A stretch of 40,921 nt of DNA from an uncultured Clostridia bacterium (GCA_946481295.1 CAMLLW010000011.1:1-40921); one strand, 5' to 3'; positions 1 through 8,015 are shown, counted from the first letter of the stretch. Notes: generated by a model from the letters alone, not told the origin. Translations and numbers: made by a program.

Positions 1-94
1 CTTTATTTCTTTTTCTTTTCTTTCTTACTCTATATTCAATTTTCAAGGTTCTTTTAATTTAAAATATATAAACATTTATTTCAAATGCTTAAAC
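1..94 (-). other. pre-rRNA leader of an rRNA operon lying left of the window
   Basis: Read on the minus strand, this stretch runs from just after a strong promoter towards position 1 and contains ACCTTGAAAATTGAATA (about 32-48), the kind of TTGAAAA-T-GAA motif common in the transcribed leader just before 16S or 23S genes in Clostridium and Bacillus. It is followed by a purine-rich tract of A and G. No open frame is present. I infer an rRNA operon transcribed leftwards, away from the origin. The rRNA gene itself is outside the window, so this is inference. Confidence 0.6.
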
Positions 95-123
95 ATGATA
101 CCATATAATATTTATAATGTCAA
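95..123 (-). promoter_or_regulatory. sigma-A promoter, probably of an rRNA operon
   Basis: On the minus strand a perfect -35 TTGACA (118-123) is separated by exactly 17 bases from a -10 TATCAT (95-100). Transcription would start near position 88 and run off the left edge through the rRNA-type leader. No protein-coding frame lies downstream within the window. Confidence 0.65.
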
Positions 124-251
124 TATATTTTTAATTTTTATTTTTAAAAAAATTTATAACTTTTAAATTTATAAAATTAAATCTATTTGTATGTAAGTTT
201 TTTGTTTTTATGCCATCTTATTTATAGTATTTAAATATTTCTTTTGATAAA

Positions 252-283
252 AATAATCTTGTGGAAAAACCCACAAAATTATT
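252..283 (+). other. 5' UTR stem-loop before the lipoprotein gene
   Basis: A 13-bp stem (252-264 with 271-283, one mismatch, loop AAAAAC) sits directly before the strong Shine-Dalgarno AGAGGGG of the gene at 302. It has no U-run on the plus strand, so it looks more like an mRNA-stabilising or regulatory 5' hairpin than a terminator. On the minus strand it is followed by a T-rich stretch and could act as a weak terminator for antisense transcripts. Confidence 0.4.
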
Positions 284-301
284 TAGAGGGGCGAAATAAT
301 A

Positions 302-685
302 ATGAAAAAAAATATAATTTTAACTTTTAGTATGATTATTACTCTTCTTGCTACTGGATGTAGTAACAATTCTAATACAGCAAATACTAAACCAAATAAT
401 ACTAAAACAGAAGCTGAAAACACAGCAAAAGATAGTTTATCAAATGATTTTAATAGAGTTGGAGATTCCCTTTATGATGGCATGAGAGATATAAAAAATG
501 ATGTTGGTAGTTACTATAATAATGGACAATATAATAATGGATTAACAAATGATTATAGTAATAATTATAATGATAATAGTTATAATGCTAGTCCATACCA
601 AAATTATAGTAATCAAGATACTTTAAATAATAATGGATTAGCAAATTCAAACACATATAATAATCGAAATACTTCTAATTATTAA
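302..685 (+). CDS. small Asn/Tyr-rich lipoprotein, function unknown
   Basis: This 127-residue protein has a lipoprotein signal: a KK-charged start, a hydrophobic stretch (about residues 5-17) and a lipobox LATG-C with the lipid-accepting cysteine at residue 20. Expected location is the outer face of the cytoplasmic membrane. The mature part is low in complexity. Residues 22-60 carry some charge (AENTAKDSLSNDFNRVGDSL), and the rest is Asn, Tyr and Ser-rich with loose NNG/YNN repeats, likely disordered. The start is supported by AGAGGGG, 11 bases upstream. It resembles the larger lipoprotein at 36378 in style (lipobox plus Asn-rich tail) but not clearly in sequence. It stands alone, with a terminator at 779-817, and faces the origin. 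No function can be assigned. Confidence 0.8.
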   Translation: MKKNIILTFSMIITLLATGCSNNSNTANTKPNNTKTEAENTAKDSLSNDFNRVGDSLYDGMRDIKNDVGSYYNNGQYNNGLTNDYSNNYNDNSYNASPYQNYSNQDTLNNNGLANSNTYNNRNTSNY

Positions 686-778
686 TAATGTTTATATTAA
701 GTAAATTAAATTTAATTATTCATTTAAAAAATAATTATTAAATTTAATATGTTTGAATTACAATATTAATTAAATTTC

Positions 779-817
779 AAATGGTTTTAATGGATTTATT
801 ACATTAAAACCATTTTT
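779..817 (+). terminator. intrinsic terminator of the lipoprotein gene
   Basis: A 14-bp perfect stem (779-792 with 802-815, loop of 9) is followed by a short T run. It lies about 95 bases after the stop codon at 685. An additional AT-only inverted repeat precedes it at about 700-770. Confidence 0.7.
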
Positions 818-887
818 CATAATATGATACTTTTTGAATATAATTAAATAAGGACATACTATAGTATTTAAAAAGAGAGTTGATATT

Positions 888-1649
888 ATGAAATTAATAA
901 AAAAATTATTTTATATTTTTATATTATTTTTTATTATTTTTATTTTATATTTATTTTATAGAAATACATATTTAACTAATAAAGTTCAAATAAATAATAC
1001 ATCTCAAATACCTGAAAAAAATTTATCTGAAAAATGGTTTCAAAATACATGTTTTTTTTTAAAACAAGATATTAAAAATATAGATATTAGTAATGAAGAA
1101 ACAGAAATATCTGATAATTTTAAAATATTACTATTAAAAAAATATAATATTCATGATAAAATAGGTGCAAATATTTTATTAAATAATTTTATTAATGGTA
1201 AAAATAATAATACTTTTTTAGAAGAAGTTAATTACTTTCAATTATTTAAGTTATCAAATGAAGAAATTGATAATATATTAGACAATATAGAAGATAAAGA
1301 AATAAAACTTTATTTAGATATTATTTATTATACATATAAAGATTTAAAGGATATTAGTATTTTAGGATGGGACTTAGCAAATGCAGGTATTATACTAGAA
1401 TATTGCTTTTTATCAGAATACTATAGTAAATCAGAATACTTAGAAAAATGCTATTATATATCTAATAAAATTCAAAATAACTTTAATGGATATGATGATT
1501 ATTATAATAGCATTGTATCAGGATATATATTTTTAAATTTATTTGAAGATAATTTTGAAAAAAATTTTAATGAATTTAAAATAAAACTAGATCAGAATTT
1601 TAAAAAAGATTTAGAATGGAAATTAAATTTAAATTTTTATAGTAATTAA
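888..1649 (+). CDS. unknown protein with one N-terminal membrane anchor
   Basis: The 253-residue protein begins with KLIKK, then a very hydrophobic Phe/Ile-rich segment (about residues 6-24) that should be an uncleaved signal anchor. The remaining about 225 residues would then be outside the cell. The soluble part is acidic, rich in Asn, Glu, Lys and Ile, and predicted by eye to be mostly helical (for example NEEIDNILDNIEDKEIKLYL), with no motif or cysteine pattern I recognise. The start is preceded by AAAAGAGAG about 10 bases upstream. It is among the most AT-rich genes in the window. It converges with pncB, and its TAA stop lies inside the shared palindrome at 1644-1695. Function unknown. 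Confidence 0.7.
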   Translation: MKLIKKLFYIFILFFIIFILYLFYRNTYLTNKVQINNTSQIPEKNLSEKWFQNTCFFLKQDIKNIDISNEETEISDNFKILLLKKYNIHDKIGANILLNNFINGKNNNTFLEEVNYFQLFKLSNEEIDNILDNIEDKEIKLYLDIIYYTYKDLKDISILGWDLANAGIILEYCFLSEYYSKSEYLEKCYYISNKIQNNFNGYDDYYNSIVSGYIFLNLFEDNFEKNFNEFKIKLDQNFKKDLEWKLNLNFYSN

Positions 1650-1695
1650 AAATAAAACTATGTATAAAATTTTATACATAGTTTTATTTTTAATT
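1644..1695. terminator. bidirectional terminator, 52-bp perfect palindrome
   Basis: The arms 1644-1669 and 1670-1695 are perfect reverse complements with no spacer. The stop codon of the plus-strand gene (1647-1649) and that of minus-strand pncB (1690-1692) both lie inside it. T runs occur on both strands, so it can end transcription from both sides. Confidence 0.85.
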
Positions 1696-3147
1696 TTTAT
1701 CTATAACTCTTTTTAGCATATCTTTTTTTAAATTATTAAGCTTTGATGATAAATAAATTGTAATTATATCTGGATTTTTAATTTTTTTATTATCATATGA
1801 TAATGACTCTAATTCTTCTTTACAATGTTGTTGTATATCTAAAATATTTGGAGAATTATAAACACAATTGCCATTTTTAAAAATAGGTACTAAAAGATCT
1901 TTTAATATAAATGTGTCTTTTTTTAAATTTATAGTAATATTATTATCTTCTGAATTAAAAATTATTAAATCATTATTATTTGTAATTAATTCATCTGATA
2001 AGCATAATAAATCCGTTTCTATTTTTTTAGTATCTTTATTATATATTCTATAAATTTTCTTTTCTCCTGGATTTGTTCTTTTTTCAGTACTATTAGATAC
2101 TTTTATTTTTGGAATACTATTTCCATTATTATCATAAATAGCAGATAACTTATAAACTCCACCAAATGATGACCAATCTTTAGAAGTTATTAAATTAGTG
2201 CCCACTCCCCAAACAGTTATCTCAGCACCTTTTAATTTTAAATCATAGATTGAATTTTCATCTAATTCATTAGAAGCACTTATTACAGCATCTTTAAATC
2301 CTGCATCATCTAATTGTTTTCTAACTTTTTTAGATATACTAACTAAATCTCCACTATCTAGTCTAACCCCGTAAAATTTTAAATCATGACCACTATCTTT
2401 TAACTCTTTAAAAACTTTAATAGCATTAGGTACACCTGAATTTAAAGTATCATAAGTATCTACAAGTAATATACATGAATTTGGATATAATTTTGCATAT
2501 TCTCTAAATGCTGTTATTTCATCAGAAAAACTCATAACCCAACTATGTGCATTAGTTCCTGATATAGGAATATTAAACATTTTACCACATAATACATTGC
2601 TAGTAGAACTACATCCAGCTATAATTGCTGCTCTTGCACCATATATACCTGCATCTGGTCCTTGAGCTCTTCTTAATCCAAATTCTAAGACATTATCTCC
2701 ACCAGCAGATAACACTATTCTTGAAGCTTTTGTAGCAATTAGACTCTGATGATTTAATATATTTAATAAACAAGCTTCTAATAACTGTGCTTCTATTATA
2801 GGTGCTTTTATTGTTAATAGAGGTTCTTTAGGAAATACTACAGTACCTTCTGGAATAGCATATATATCTCCTGTAAATTTAAAATCTTTTAAATATGATA
2901 AAAATTTTTCATTAAATTTATTTAAACTTCTTAAGTATAATATATCATCTTCAGAAAAATTAATATTTTTTATGTAGTCTATAATTTGCTCTAATCCGGC
3001 AACAATTGCATAACCTCCATTTTGAGGATTGATTCTATAAAAAACATCAAAAACAACTATTTCATTTTGTTTATTAGTTTCTAAATAACCCTGCATCATT
3101 GTTAAAGCATAAAAATCTGTTAATAAAGTTAAATTATCATACTTCAT
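1690..3147 (-). CDS. pncB: nicotinate phosphoribosyltransferase
   Basis: Cytoplasmic NAD-salvage enzyme converting nicotinate and PRPP to nicotinate mononucleotide, with ATP hydrolysis in this family. The 485-residue length fits the bacterial type. Recognisable family blocks are LLTDFYALTMMQGY at 8-21, the GLRRAQGPDAG block at 157-167, the GTNAHSW segment at 197-203 whose His201 is the expected phosphorylated catalytic histidine, DTYDTLNSG, GVRLDSGDL and WGVGTNLIT (phosphate and ribose binding). Start ATG is preceded by AAGGAGATTAG. The gene is divergent from adhE across a 504-base gap and ends inside a terminator shared with the convergent gene. The neighbouring NAD-dependent AdhE makes a link to NAD supply possible, but that is inference. 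No regulator site was identified. Confidence 0.93.
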   Translation of the reverse strand: MKYDNLTLLTDFYALTMMQGYLETNKQNEIVVFDVFYRINPQNGGYAIVAGLEQIIDYIKNINFSEDDILYLRSLNKFNEKFLSYLKDFKFTGDIYAIPEGTVVFPKEPLLTIKAPIIEAQLLEACLLNILNHQSLIATKASRIVLSAGGDNVLEFGLRRAQGPDAGIYGARAAIIAGCSSTSNVLCGKMFNIPISGTNAHSWVMSFSDEITAFREYAKLYPNSCILLVDTYDTLNSGVPNAIKVFKELKDSGHDLKFYGVRLDSGDLVSISKKVRKQLDDAGFKDAVISASNELDENSIYDLKLKGAEITVWGVGTNLITSKDWSSFGGVYKLSAIYDNNGNSIPKIKVSNSTEKRTNPGEKKIYRIYNKDTKKIETDLLCLSDELITNNNDLIIFNSEDNNITINLKKDTFILKDLLVPIFKNGNCVYNSPNILDIQQHCKEELESLSYDNKKIKNPDIITIYLSSKLNNLKKDMLKRVIDKN

Positions 3148-3375
3148 TTCTAATCTCCTTAACTTAAAAATTGTTTAGTTAAAAATATAGCGTTTATTAT
3201 AAATATTTTAAAAATTTATAAAATTTTATTTATTATAAAATTATTTTTTTAACCGATAAAATGATATATTAATAATAATTTTAGATAAATATTATATAAT
3301 TATAACATAAATTCAAAATTTAATTTAGTTTTAATGTATATTTTTTTTATTTATGGCAATTACTATAATGTAGCC

Positions 3376-3487
3376 TCAAGTTAGGTAAGAGATACTTAAA
3401 TATACTAGTATCAATATAATTAATATCCCCCCTCTTTTCTCGAAGTTTAAAAATTAATTAGATTTTAAGCTTCGAGTTTTTTTATTT
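3376..3487 (+). ncRNA. candidate C-rich small RNA with its own terminator
   Basis: No plus-strand gene precedes the strong terminator at 3439-3487, so something short must be transcribed here. A TATAAT at 3364-3369 would start RNA near 3376 (the -35 region is poor). The RNA would contain a 6-bp hairpin GATACT/AGTATC (3390-3412), a single-stranded linker ending in six C (3427-3432) followed by TCTTTT, and the terminator hairpin. An unpaired C-rich run next to a terminator resembles the Gram-positive C-rich small RNAs (such as RsaE) that pair with G-rich ribosome binding sites. Alternatives: an attenuated leader for adhE, whose start is 160 bases further on, or a decayed RNA gene. Confidence 0.45.
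3439..3487 (+). terminator. strong intrinsic terminator upstream of adhE
   Basis: A 14-bp stem with one G-U pair (3439-3452 with 3463-3476, loop of 10) is followed by TTTTTTTATTTTTTTTT. CTCGAAG and CTTCGAG form the base of the stem. The T run is on the plus strand only. It separates the candidate small RNA from the adhE promoter. Confidence 0.85.
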
Positions 3488-3551
3488 TTTTTTCGTCATA
3501 TTATATAAATAAAACTAATATACTATTCAAAAATATGTCATATTTTATTAA

Positions 3552-3580
3552 TTGCAATATTCAAATTTAAATGTTAAAAT
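3552..3580 (+). promoter_or_regulatory. likely adhE promoter
   Basis: TTGCAA (3552-3557), 17 bases, TAAAAT (3575-3580) gives a reasonable sigma-A promoter with a 5' UTR of about 65 bases before the adhE start at 3652. Two GTTAA repeats overlap and follow the -10, but they do not form the inverted TTGTTAA/TTAACAA site of Rex. The remaining gap between pncB (3147) and about 3360 is AT-rich with nothing recognisable. Confidence 0.5.
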
Positions 3581-3651
3581 ATAGACGTTAAAAATTTATC
3601 AAATTAATTATTTAATAGTATTTTTATTTAAAAACTAGGAGGAAGTTAATT

Positions 3652-6273
3652 ATGAAAACAAACAAAGACTCTGAAACTGAAGAAATAAAAAATAAATCTA
3701 TTACAGCAGAAAATGAAGTTAATAAACTTGTAGAAAATGGTTTAAAATCTTTAGAAGAATTTTTATCTTATTCTCAAGATCAAATAGATTATATTATACA
3801 AAAGATGGCTTTAGCAGGCCATAAAGCACAAATTAGCCTTGCAAAAATGGCTGTTGAAGAAACAGGTAGAGGTATTGTAGAAGATAAAGTAATAAAAAAT
3901 ATATTTTCAACAGAATATATTTATAATAGTATAAAAAATGAAAAAAGCGTTGGAATAATAACAGATAATCCAGAAGATAGTTTTATGGAAATAGCAGAAC
4001 CTATAGGTATTATTGCTGGTGTTACTCCTACCACAAATCCTACAAGTACTACTATGTTTAAATCAATTATCTCAATAAAAACTCGTAATCCTATAATATT
4101 TGCTTTTCATCCATCAGCTCAAAAATGTTCAGCTGCTGCTGCTAAAATTCTTTATGATGCAGCAATAGAAGCAGGAGCTCCTAAAAACTGTATACAATGG
4201 ATTGAACATCCTAGTATTGAAGGTACTCAATATCTTATGAATCATCCAAATGTATCTTTAGTTTTAGCAACTGGTGGTTCTGCAATGGTTAAATCAGCAT
4301 ATTCTACAGGTAAACCTGCATTAGGTGTTGGTCCAGGTAATGTACCTGCTTTTATAGAAAAATCTGCAGATATAAAACAAGCAGTAACTGATATAATAAC
4401 TTCTAAAAGTTTTGATAATGGTATGATTTGTGCATCAGAGCAAGCAGCTATTATTGAAGAACCTATTTATAAAGAAGCAACAGATTATATGAAACAAAAT
4501 AAATGTTACTTTACTACTAAAGAAGAAACTAAAAAATTAACACCTATTATTATGAATTTAGAAAAAGGTATGGTTAATCCTAATATTGTTGGTATGCATC
4601 CATATAAAATAGCAGAACTTGCAGGAATTGAAATTCCTAAAGATACTAGAGTTTTATGTTGTGAAATAGACGGCGTTGGTGATGAACATCCTTTATCAAA
4701 AGAAAAACTTTCACCTGTATTAGCTGTAATAAAAGCTAAAAATGTAGAAGAAGGTATTTCATTCTGTGAAAAAATGATTGAAATTGGTGGATTAGGACAT
4801 ACTTCTTCTATACATTCAAATAATGAAAATGTAATTAAAGAATTTTCTAATAGATGTAAAACAGGACGTATTATTGTAAATTCACCATCTACTCATGGAG
4901 CAATAGGTGATCTTTATAATACTAATATGCCATCTCTTACATTAGGTTGTGGATCTTACGGAAAAAACTCTACAACATCTAATGTTTCATCTGTAAATCT
5001 TATAAATAAAAAAAGAGTGGCAAGGAGAAGAAATAATATGCAATGGTTTAAAATACCAGATAAAATATATTTTGAATTCGGATCTATTCAATATTTAGAA
5101 CATATTAAAGATGTAAATAAAGTATTTATTGTAACTGATAAATCCATGGTTCAATTTGGATATGTAGATAAAATTTTATATCATTTAAATAAACGCGTTA
5201 ATAAAGTATCTACAAATGTATTTAGCCAAGTAGAACCAGATCCATCTTTTAATACATTGAAAAAAGGATTGGAAGCTATAAAAGCATTTGAACCTGATCT
5301 AATTATAGCTTTAGGTGGAGGTTCTCCAATAGATGCTGCAAAAGGAATGTGGTTACTTTATGAACAACCAGATGTTGATATGCAATCACTTTCACAAAAA
5401 TTCTTAGATATTAGAAAACGTACTTACAAAATAGATAGATTAGGATCTAAAGCTAAACTTTTAGCTATACCTACTACTTCTGGTACAGGATCAGAAGTTA
5501 CATCATTTGCTGTAATTTCAGATACCGAAAAAAATATGAAATATCCTTTTGCTGACTATGCATTAACACCTAATATAGCTATTATAGATCCTGATTTTGT
5601 TATGACAGTACCTCCATCTGTAACAGCAGATACAGGTTTAGATGTTTTAACACATGCTATAGAAGCTTATGTTTCTGTTTTAGCATCAGATTTTACAGAT
5701 GCTTTAGCTGAAAAAGCTATAAAAAATGTATTTAAATATTTACCAATAGCATTTAAAGATCCTTCAAATAGAGAAGCTAGAGAAAAAGTTCATAATGCAT
5801 CTACAATGGCAGGTATGGCATTTACAAATGCATTTTTAGGAATAAATCATTCTTTAGCACATAAATTAGGAGCTCAATTCCATATTTCACATGGACGTTC
5901 AAATGCTATTTTACTTCCTTGGGTTATAGAATATAATGGTGTTTCATCACCTTCAAAAGTAACTATATTCCCAAAATATGATCATTATATAGCACATGAA
6001 AAATATCAAGCAATTGCTAAAATGTTAGATTTACCATCATCTACTCCTGAAGAAGGTGTTAAGAGTTTAGCAAATGCAATTAGAAATCTATGTAAAGAAT
6101 TTAATGTTCCTTTAACAATAAAAGATTGTGGAATAGATGAGAAAGAATTTTTAAGTGTTGTAGATGATTTAGCTGAAAAAGCTTTTGATGATCAGTGTAC
6201 TACAGCTAATCCTAGATATCCAAGTATCAGTGATATGGCTGATTTATATAAAAAAGCATATTATGGAAAATAA
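3652..6273 (+). CDS. adhE: bifunctional aldehyde-alcohol dehydrogenase AdhE
   Basis: Two-domain fermentation enzyme that reduces acetyl-CoA (and probably butyryl-CoA) to aldehyde and then alcohol with two NADH, regenerating NAD+ in the cytoplasm. The family assembles into helical spirosomes. Residues about 20-450 form the CoA-acylating aldehyde dehydrogenase domain, with catalytic Cys260 in the block DNGMICASEQ. Residues about 460-873 form the iron-dependent alcohol dehydrogenase, with the NAD-binding GGGSPIDAAKGMW and the metal-binding region DVLTHAIEAY ... HSLAHKLGAQFHISHG. The 873-residue length is normal for full AdhE, with no frameshift. AGGAGG lies 8 bases before the ATG. The gene is monocistronic between its own promoter and the terminator at 6289-6320, and is transcribed towards the origin. 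Codon use (GGT, GCT, CCT) looks richer than the neighbours', as expected for high expression. Confidence 0.97.
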   Translation: MKTNKDSETEEIKNKSITAENEVNKLVENGLKSLEEFLSYSQDQIDYIIQKMALAGHKAQISLAKMAVEETGRGIVEDKVIKNIFSTEYIYNSIKNEKSVGIITDNPEDSFMEIAEPIGIIAGVTPTTNPTSTTMFKSIISIKTRNPIIFAFHPSAQKCSAAAAKILYDAAIEAGAPKNCIQWIEHPSIEGTQYLMNHPNVSLVLATGGSAMVKSAYSTGKPALGVGPGNVPAFIEKSADIKQAVTDIITSKSFDNGMICASEQAAIIEEPIYKEATDYMKQNKCYFTTKEETKKLTPIIMNLEKGMVNPNIVGMHPYKIAELAGIEIPKDTRVLCCEIDGVGDEHPLSKEKLSPVLAVIKAKNVEEGISFCEKMIEIGGLGHTSSIHSNNENVIKEFSNRCKTGRIIVNSPSTHGAIGDLYNTNMPSLTLGCGSYGKNSTTSNVSSVNLINKKRVARRRNNMQWFKIPDKIYFEFGSIQYLEHIKDVNKVFIVTDKSMVQFGYVDKILYHLNKRVNKVSTNVFSQVEPDPSFNTLKKGLEAIKAFEPDLIIALGGGSPIDAAKGMWLLYEQPDVDMQSLSQKFLDIRKRTYKIDRLGSKAKLLAIPTTSGTGSEVTSFAVISDTEKNMKYPFADYALTPNIAIIDPDFVMTVPPSVTADTGLDVLTHAIEAYVSVLASDFTDALAEKAIKNVFKYLPIAFKDPSNREAREKVHNASTMAGMAFTNAFLGINHSLAHKLGAQFHISHGRSNAILLPWVIEYNGVSSPSKVTIFPKYDHYIAHEKYQAIAKMLDLPSSTPEEGVKSLANAIRNLCKEFNVPLTIKDCGIDEKEFLSVVDDLAEKAFDDQCTTANPRYPSISDMADLYKKAYYGK

Positions 6274-6288
6274 AAAATTTAAAAAAGT

Positions 6289-6320
6289 AAAGGTCAATTT
6301 TATTGACCTTTATTTTTTTT
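6289..6320 (+). terminator. adhE terminator overlapping the convergent gene's stop
   Basis: A 10-bp stem AAAGGTCAAT/ATTGACCTTT (6289-6298 with 6302-6311, loop TTT) is followed by TATTTTTTTT. The stop codon of the convergent phosphatase gene (6300-6302) lies in the loop. Confidence 0.85.
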
Positions 6321-7127
6321 ATTTAAATCTATAACCTTATCTATAACTTCTTTTATAGCATTGTTATTATTATCATTTTTAGTAATATAGTCTGCAACTT
6401 TTTTTAAATCTTCAACACTATTTGCAACAGCAATACCATATCCAGATTCTTTTACCATTTCTATATCATTATAATTATCACCAACAGATACGATTTCTTC
6501 CATTGTTATATCATTTATATAATTAATTAATTTTTTTAGTGCATTAGCTTTATTTATACCTAGTGGTATGACATCTAATACAGCTCTATGACTATATACT
6601 AAATCATAATTTTCATTAGATTTTGATTCTAGTAAAAATTTTTCTACTTCTTTTAATTGTTCACTATTTTCACTTGCAAAAGAAATTTTTATAAAATCTT
6701 TATCTAAATTATTAGAACTTTCTAATATTTCTAAATATGAAAAATATTCTTTAATTTCTTTTCTATTTGTTATTATAACATTATGCTCTAAAAATGCAGT
6801 AAAAATTATATCTGGAAATTTTTTTAATATTATATCTATTAAATTATTTATATTTGTTTTAGGTAATCTTTTTTCATATATAACTTTTTTATTATCAACA
6901 TCATAAATTATAGCTCCATTAAAACTAATTACATAAGTTCCTTTTCCAGTTAAGTTTAATTCATCTGCTAAATTACATAAAGCTACAGTATCTCTACCTG
7001 AACATAAAACAAATTTAATATTTTCACTTAATGCTTTTGATACAGCTAATTTATTTTCTTCTGAAAGAATTCTTTCATTATTTAGTAATGTCCCATCAAC
7101 ATCAGATGATATTAACTTATATCTCAT
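6300..7127 (-). CDS. Cof-type HAD-superfamily phosphatase
   Basis: A 275-residue cytoplasmic HAD hydrolase of the Cof (IIB cap) type, acting on small phosphorylated metabolites. Motif I DVDGTLL (near residue 9, catalytic aspartates), motif II C-S-G-R around residue 43-46, and motifs III/IV with Lys and GDNYNDIEM (about residue 212) are all present, with the cap domain between. The frame is open 10 codons further upstream, but GAGGAG with 8-base spacing selects the ATG at 7127 (MRYKL). It is divergent from the TPP-regulated thiT. E. coli Cof can hydrolyse a thiamine-pathway pyrophosphate, so a thiamine link is conceivable, but the real substrate cannot be read from sequence. Confidence 0.88.
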   Translation of the reverse strand: MRYKLISSDVDGTLLNNERILSEENKLAVSKALSENIKFVLCSGRDTVALCNLADELNLTGKGTYVISFNGAIIYDVDNKKVIYEKRLPKTNINNLIDIILKKFPDIIFTAFLEHNVIITNRKEIKEYFSYLEILESSNNLDKDFIKISFASENSEQLKEVEKFLLESKSNENYDLVYSHRAVLDVIPLGINKANALKKLINYINDITMEEIVSVGDNYNDIEMVKESGYGIAVANSVEDLKKVADYITKNDNNNNAIKEVIDKVIDLNKKNKGQ

Positions 7128-7271
7128 ATGTGTAACTCCTCTCTTATTAAACGGCATATACTATATAATATAATAACATTACATATTATTATTTTCTATA
7201 AAAATTTAATTAAACATTAAGTAACAAAGTCATTATTTGACTTTGACAAAAATTTATATTATTATTAAGAA

Positions 7272-7356
7272 AAACGCTAGGGGTGTCGATAATTTAGACT
7301 GAGAGTTTACCCTTTGTACCTGATCTGGATAATACCAGCGTAGGAAAGCTAAGTTT
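7272..7356 (+). promoter_or_regulatory. TPP riboswitch (THI element)
   Basis: All conserved blocks of the thiamine pyrophosphate aptamer are present in order: CTAGGGGTGTC, GACTGAGAG, ACCCTTTGTACCTGATCTGG, ATAATACCAGCGTAGGAAAGC, closed by a P1 helix formed by AAACGCT and AGC..GTTT. It controls the thiamine transporter gene that starts at 7413. A small AAAGTCA/TGACTTT hairpin (7227-7245) and a TTGACA (7243-7248) lie just upstream; I found no convincing -10 for that -35. Confidence 0.96.
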
Positions 7357-7371
7357 ATATAATAAATTTAC

Positions 7372-7412
7372 ACTCCATTTGCGTTTTGTAAAACTAAAAA
7401 GGAGTTTTTTTT
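7372..7412 (+). promoter_or_regulatory. riboswitch expression platform hiding the thiT ribosome binding site
   Basis: ACTCC (7372-7376) is complementary to GGAGT (7401-7405), which contains the Shine-Dalgarno of thiT. Between them GTTTT/AAAAC can extend the helix. The GGAGT is followed by eight T, so the same hairpin could act as a terminator, a sequestering stem, or both. Confidence 0.6.
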
Positions 7413-8015
7413 ATGAAAACATTTATAATTTGCATTTCAGTTCTATTATTAATAATTTTAATATCTTTTTTAAAATTCTCTGATAAAAAATTATCTACAA
7501 AAGAAATGTCTTATTGTGCTATTTGTGTTGCATTAGCTTTTATACTTTCTAATATAACATTATTTCGAATGCCTCAAGGTGGTTCTATAACTCTTTGTAG
7601 TATGCTTGTACTATCTCTTATAGGGTATTTATTTGGAATTAAAGCTGGAATAATAGGCAGTTTAGCCTTTGGTCTTTTAAATTTTATAATGGATGCATAC
7701 GTTATTAATCCAATACAAGGATTTTTAGATTATTTTTTAGCTTACATGTGTTTAGGACTTTCAGGAATATTTAAAGATAAAAAATTTGGACTTTATTATG
7801 GATTTATCTTAGGTTGTGTATTAAGATTTTTAGTATCTACTTTATCAGGTTACATATTCTTTAGTACATTATCTACTACAATAGATAATTTAAAATTTTC
7901 AGTTGTGTATAATGCAACATATATATCAGTAGAAATGATATTAAGCTTAATAGTTATATCTATACCTCAAGTATATAAATCTATAGAAAGAATAAAAAAA
8001 TCTCTTTTAAAATAA
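7413..8015 (+). CDS. thiT: thiamine transporter, ECF S-component ThiT
   Basis: A 200-residue integral membrane protein with about six hydrophobic segments. It binds thiamine outside the cell and works with a shared ECF module (EcfA, EcfA', EcfT) encoded elsewhere. Family features are the block FRMPQGGSITLCSML (about residues 51-65) and a DYFLAYMCLGLSG block near 109-121, together with typical S-component length. There are extra hydrophobic N-terminal residues (1-22) before the usual ThiT core, which starts around KEMSYCAICVAL. The upstream TPP riboswitch independently supports the assignment. The gene is monocistronic, and its stop codon is inside the downstream terminator. Confidence 0.93.
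   Translation: MKTFIICISVLLLIILISFLKFSDKKLSTKEMSYCAICVALAFILSNITLFRMPQGGSITLCSMLVLSLIGYLFGIKAGIIGSLAFGLLNFIMDAYVINPIQGFLDYFLAYMCLGLSGIFKDKKFGLYYGFILGCVLRFLVSTLSGYIFFSTLSTTIDNLKFSVVYNATYISVEMILSLIVISIPQVYKSIERIKKSLLK

Noticed and set aside
3571-3595. Rex operator before adhE
   Set aside because: GTTAA occurs twice as a direct repeat, but the required inverted TTGTTAA/TTAACAA arrangement is absent.
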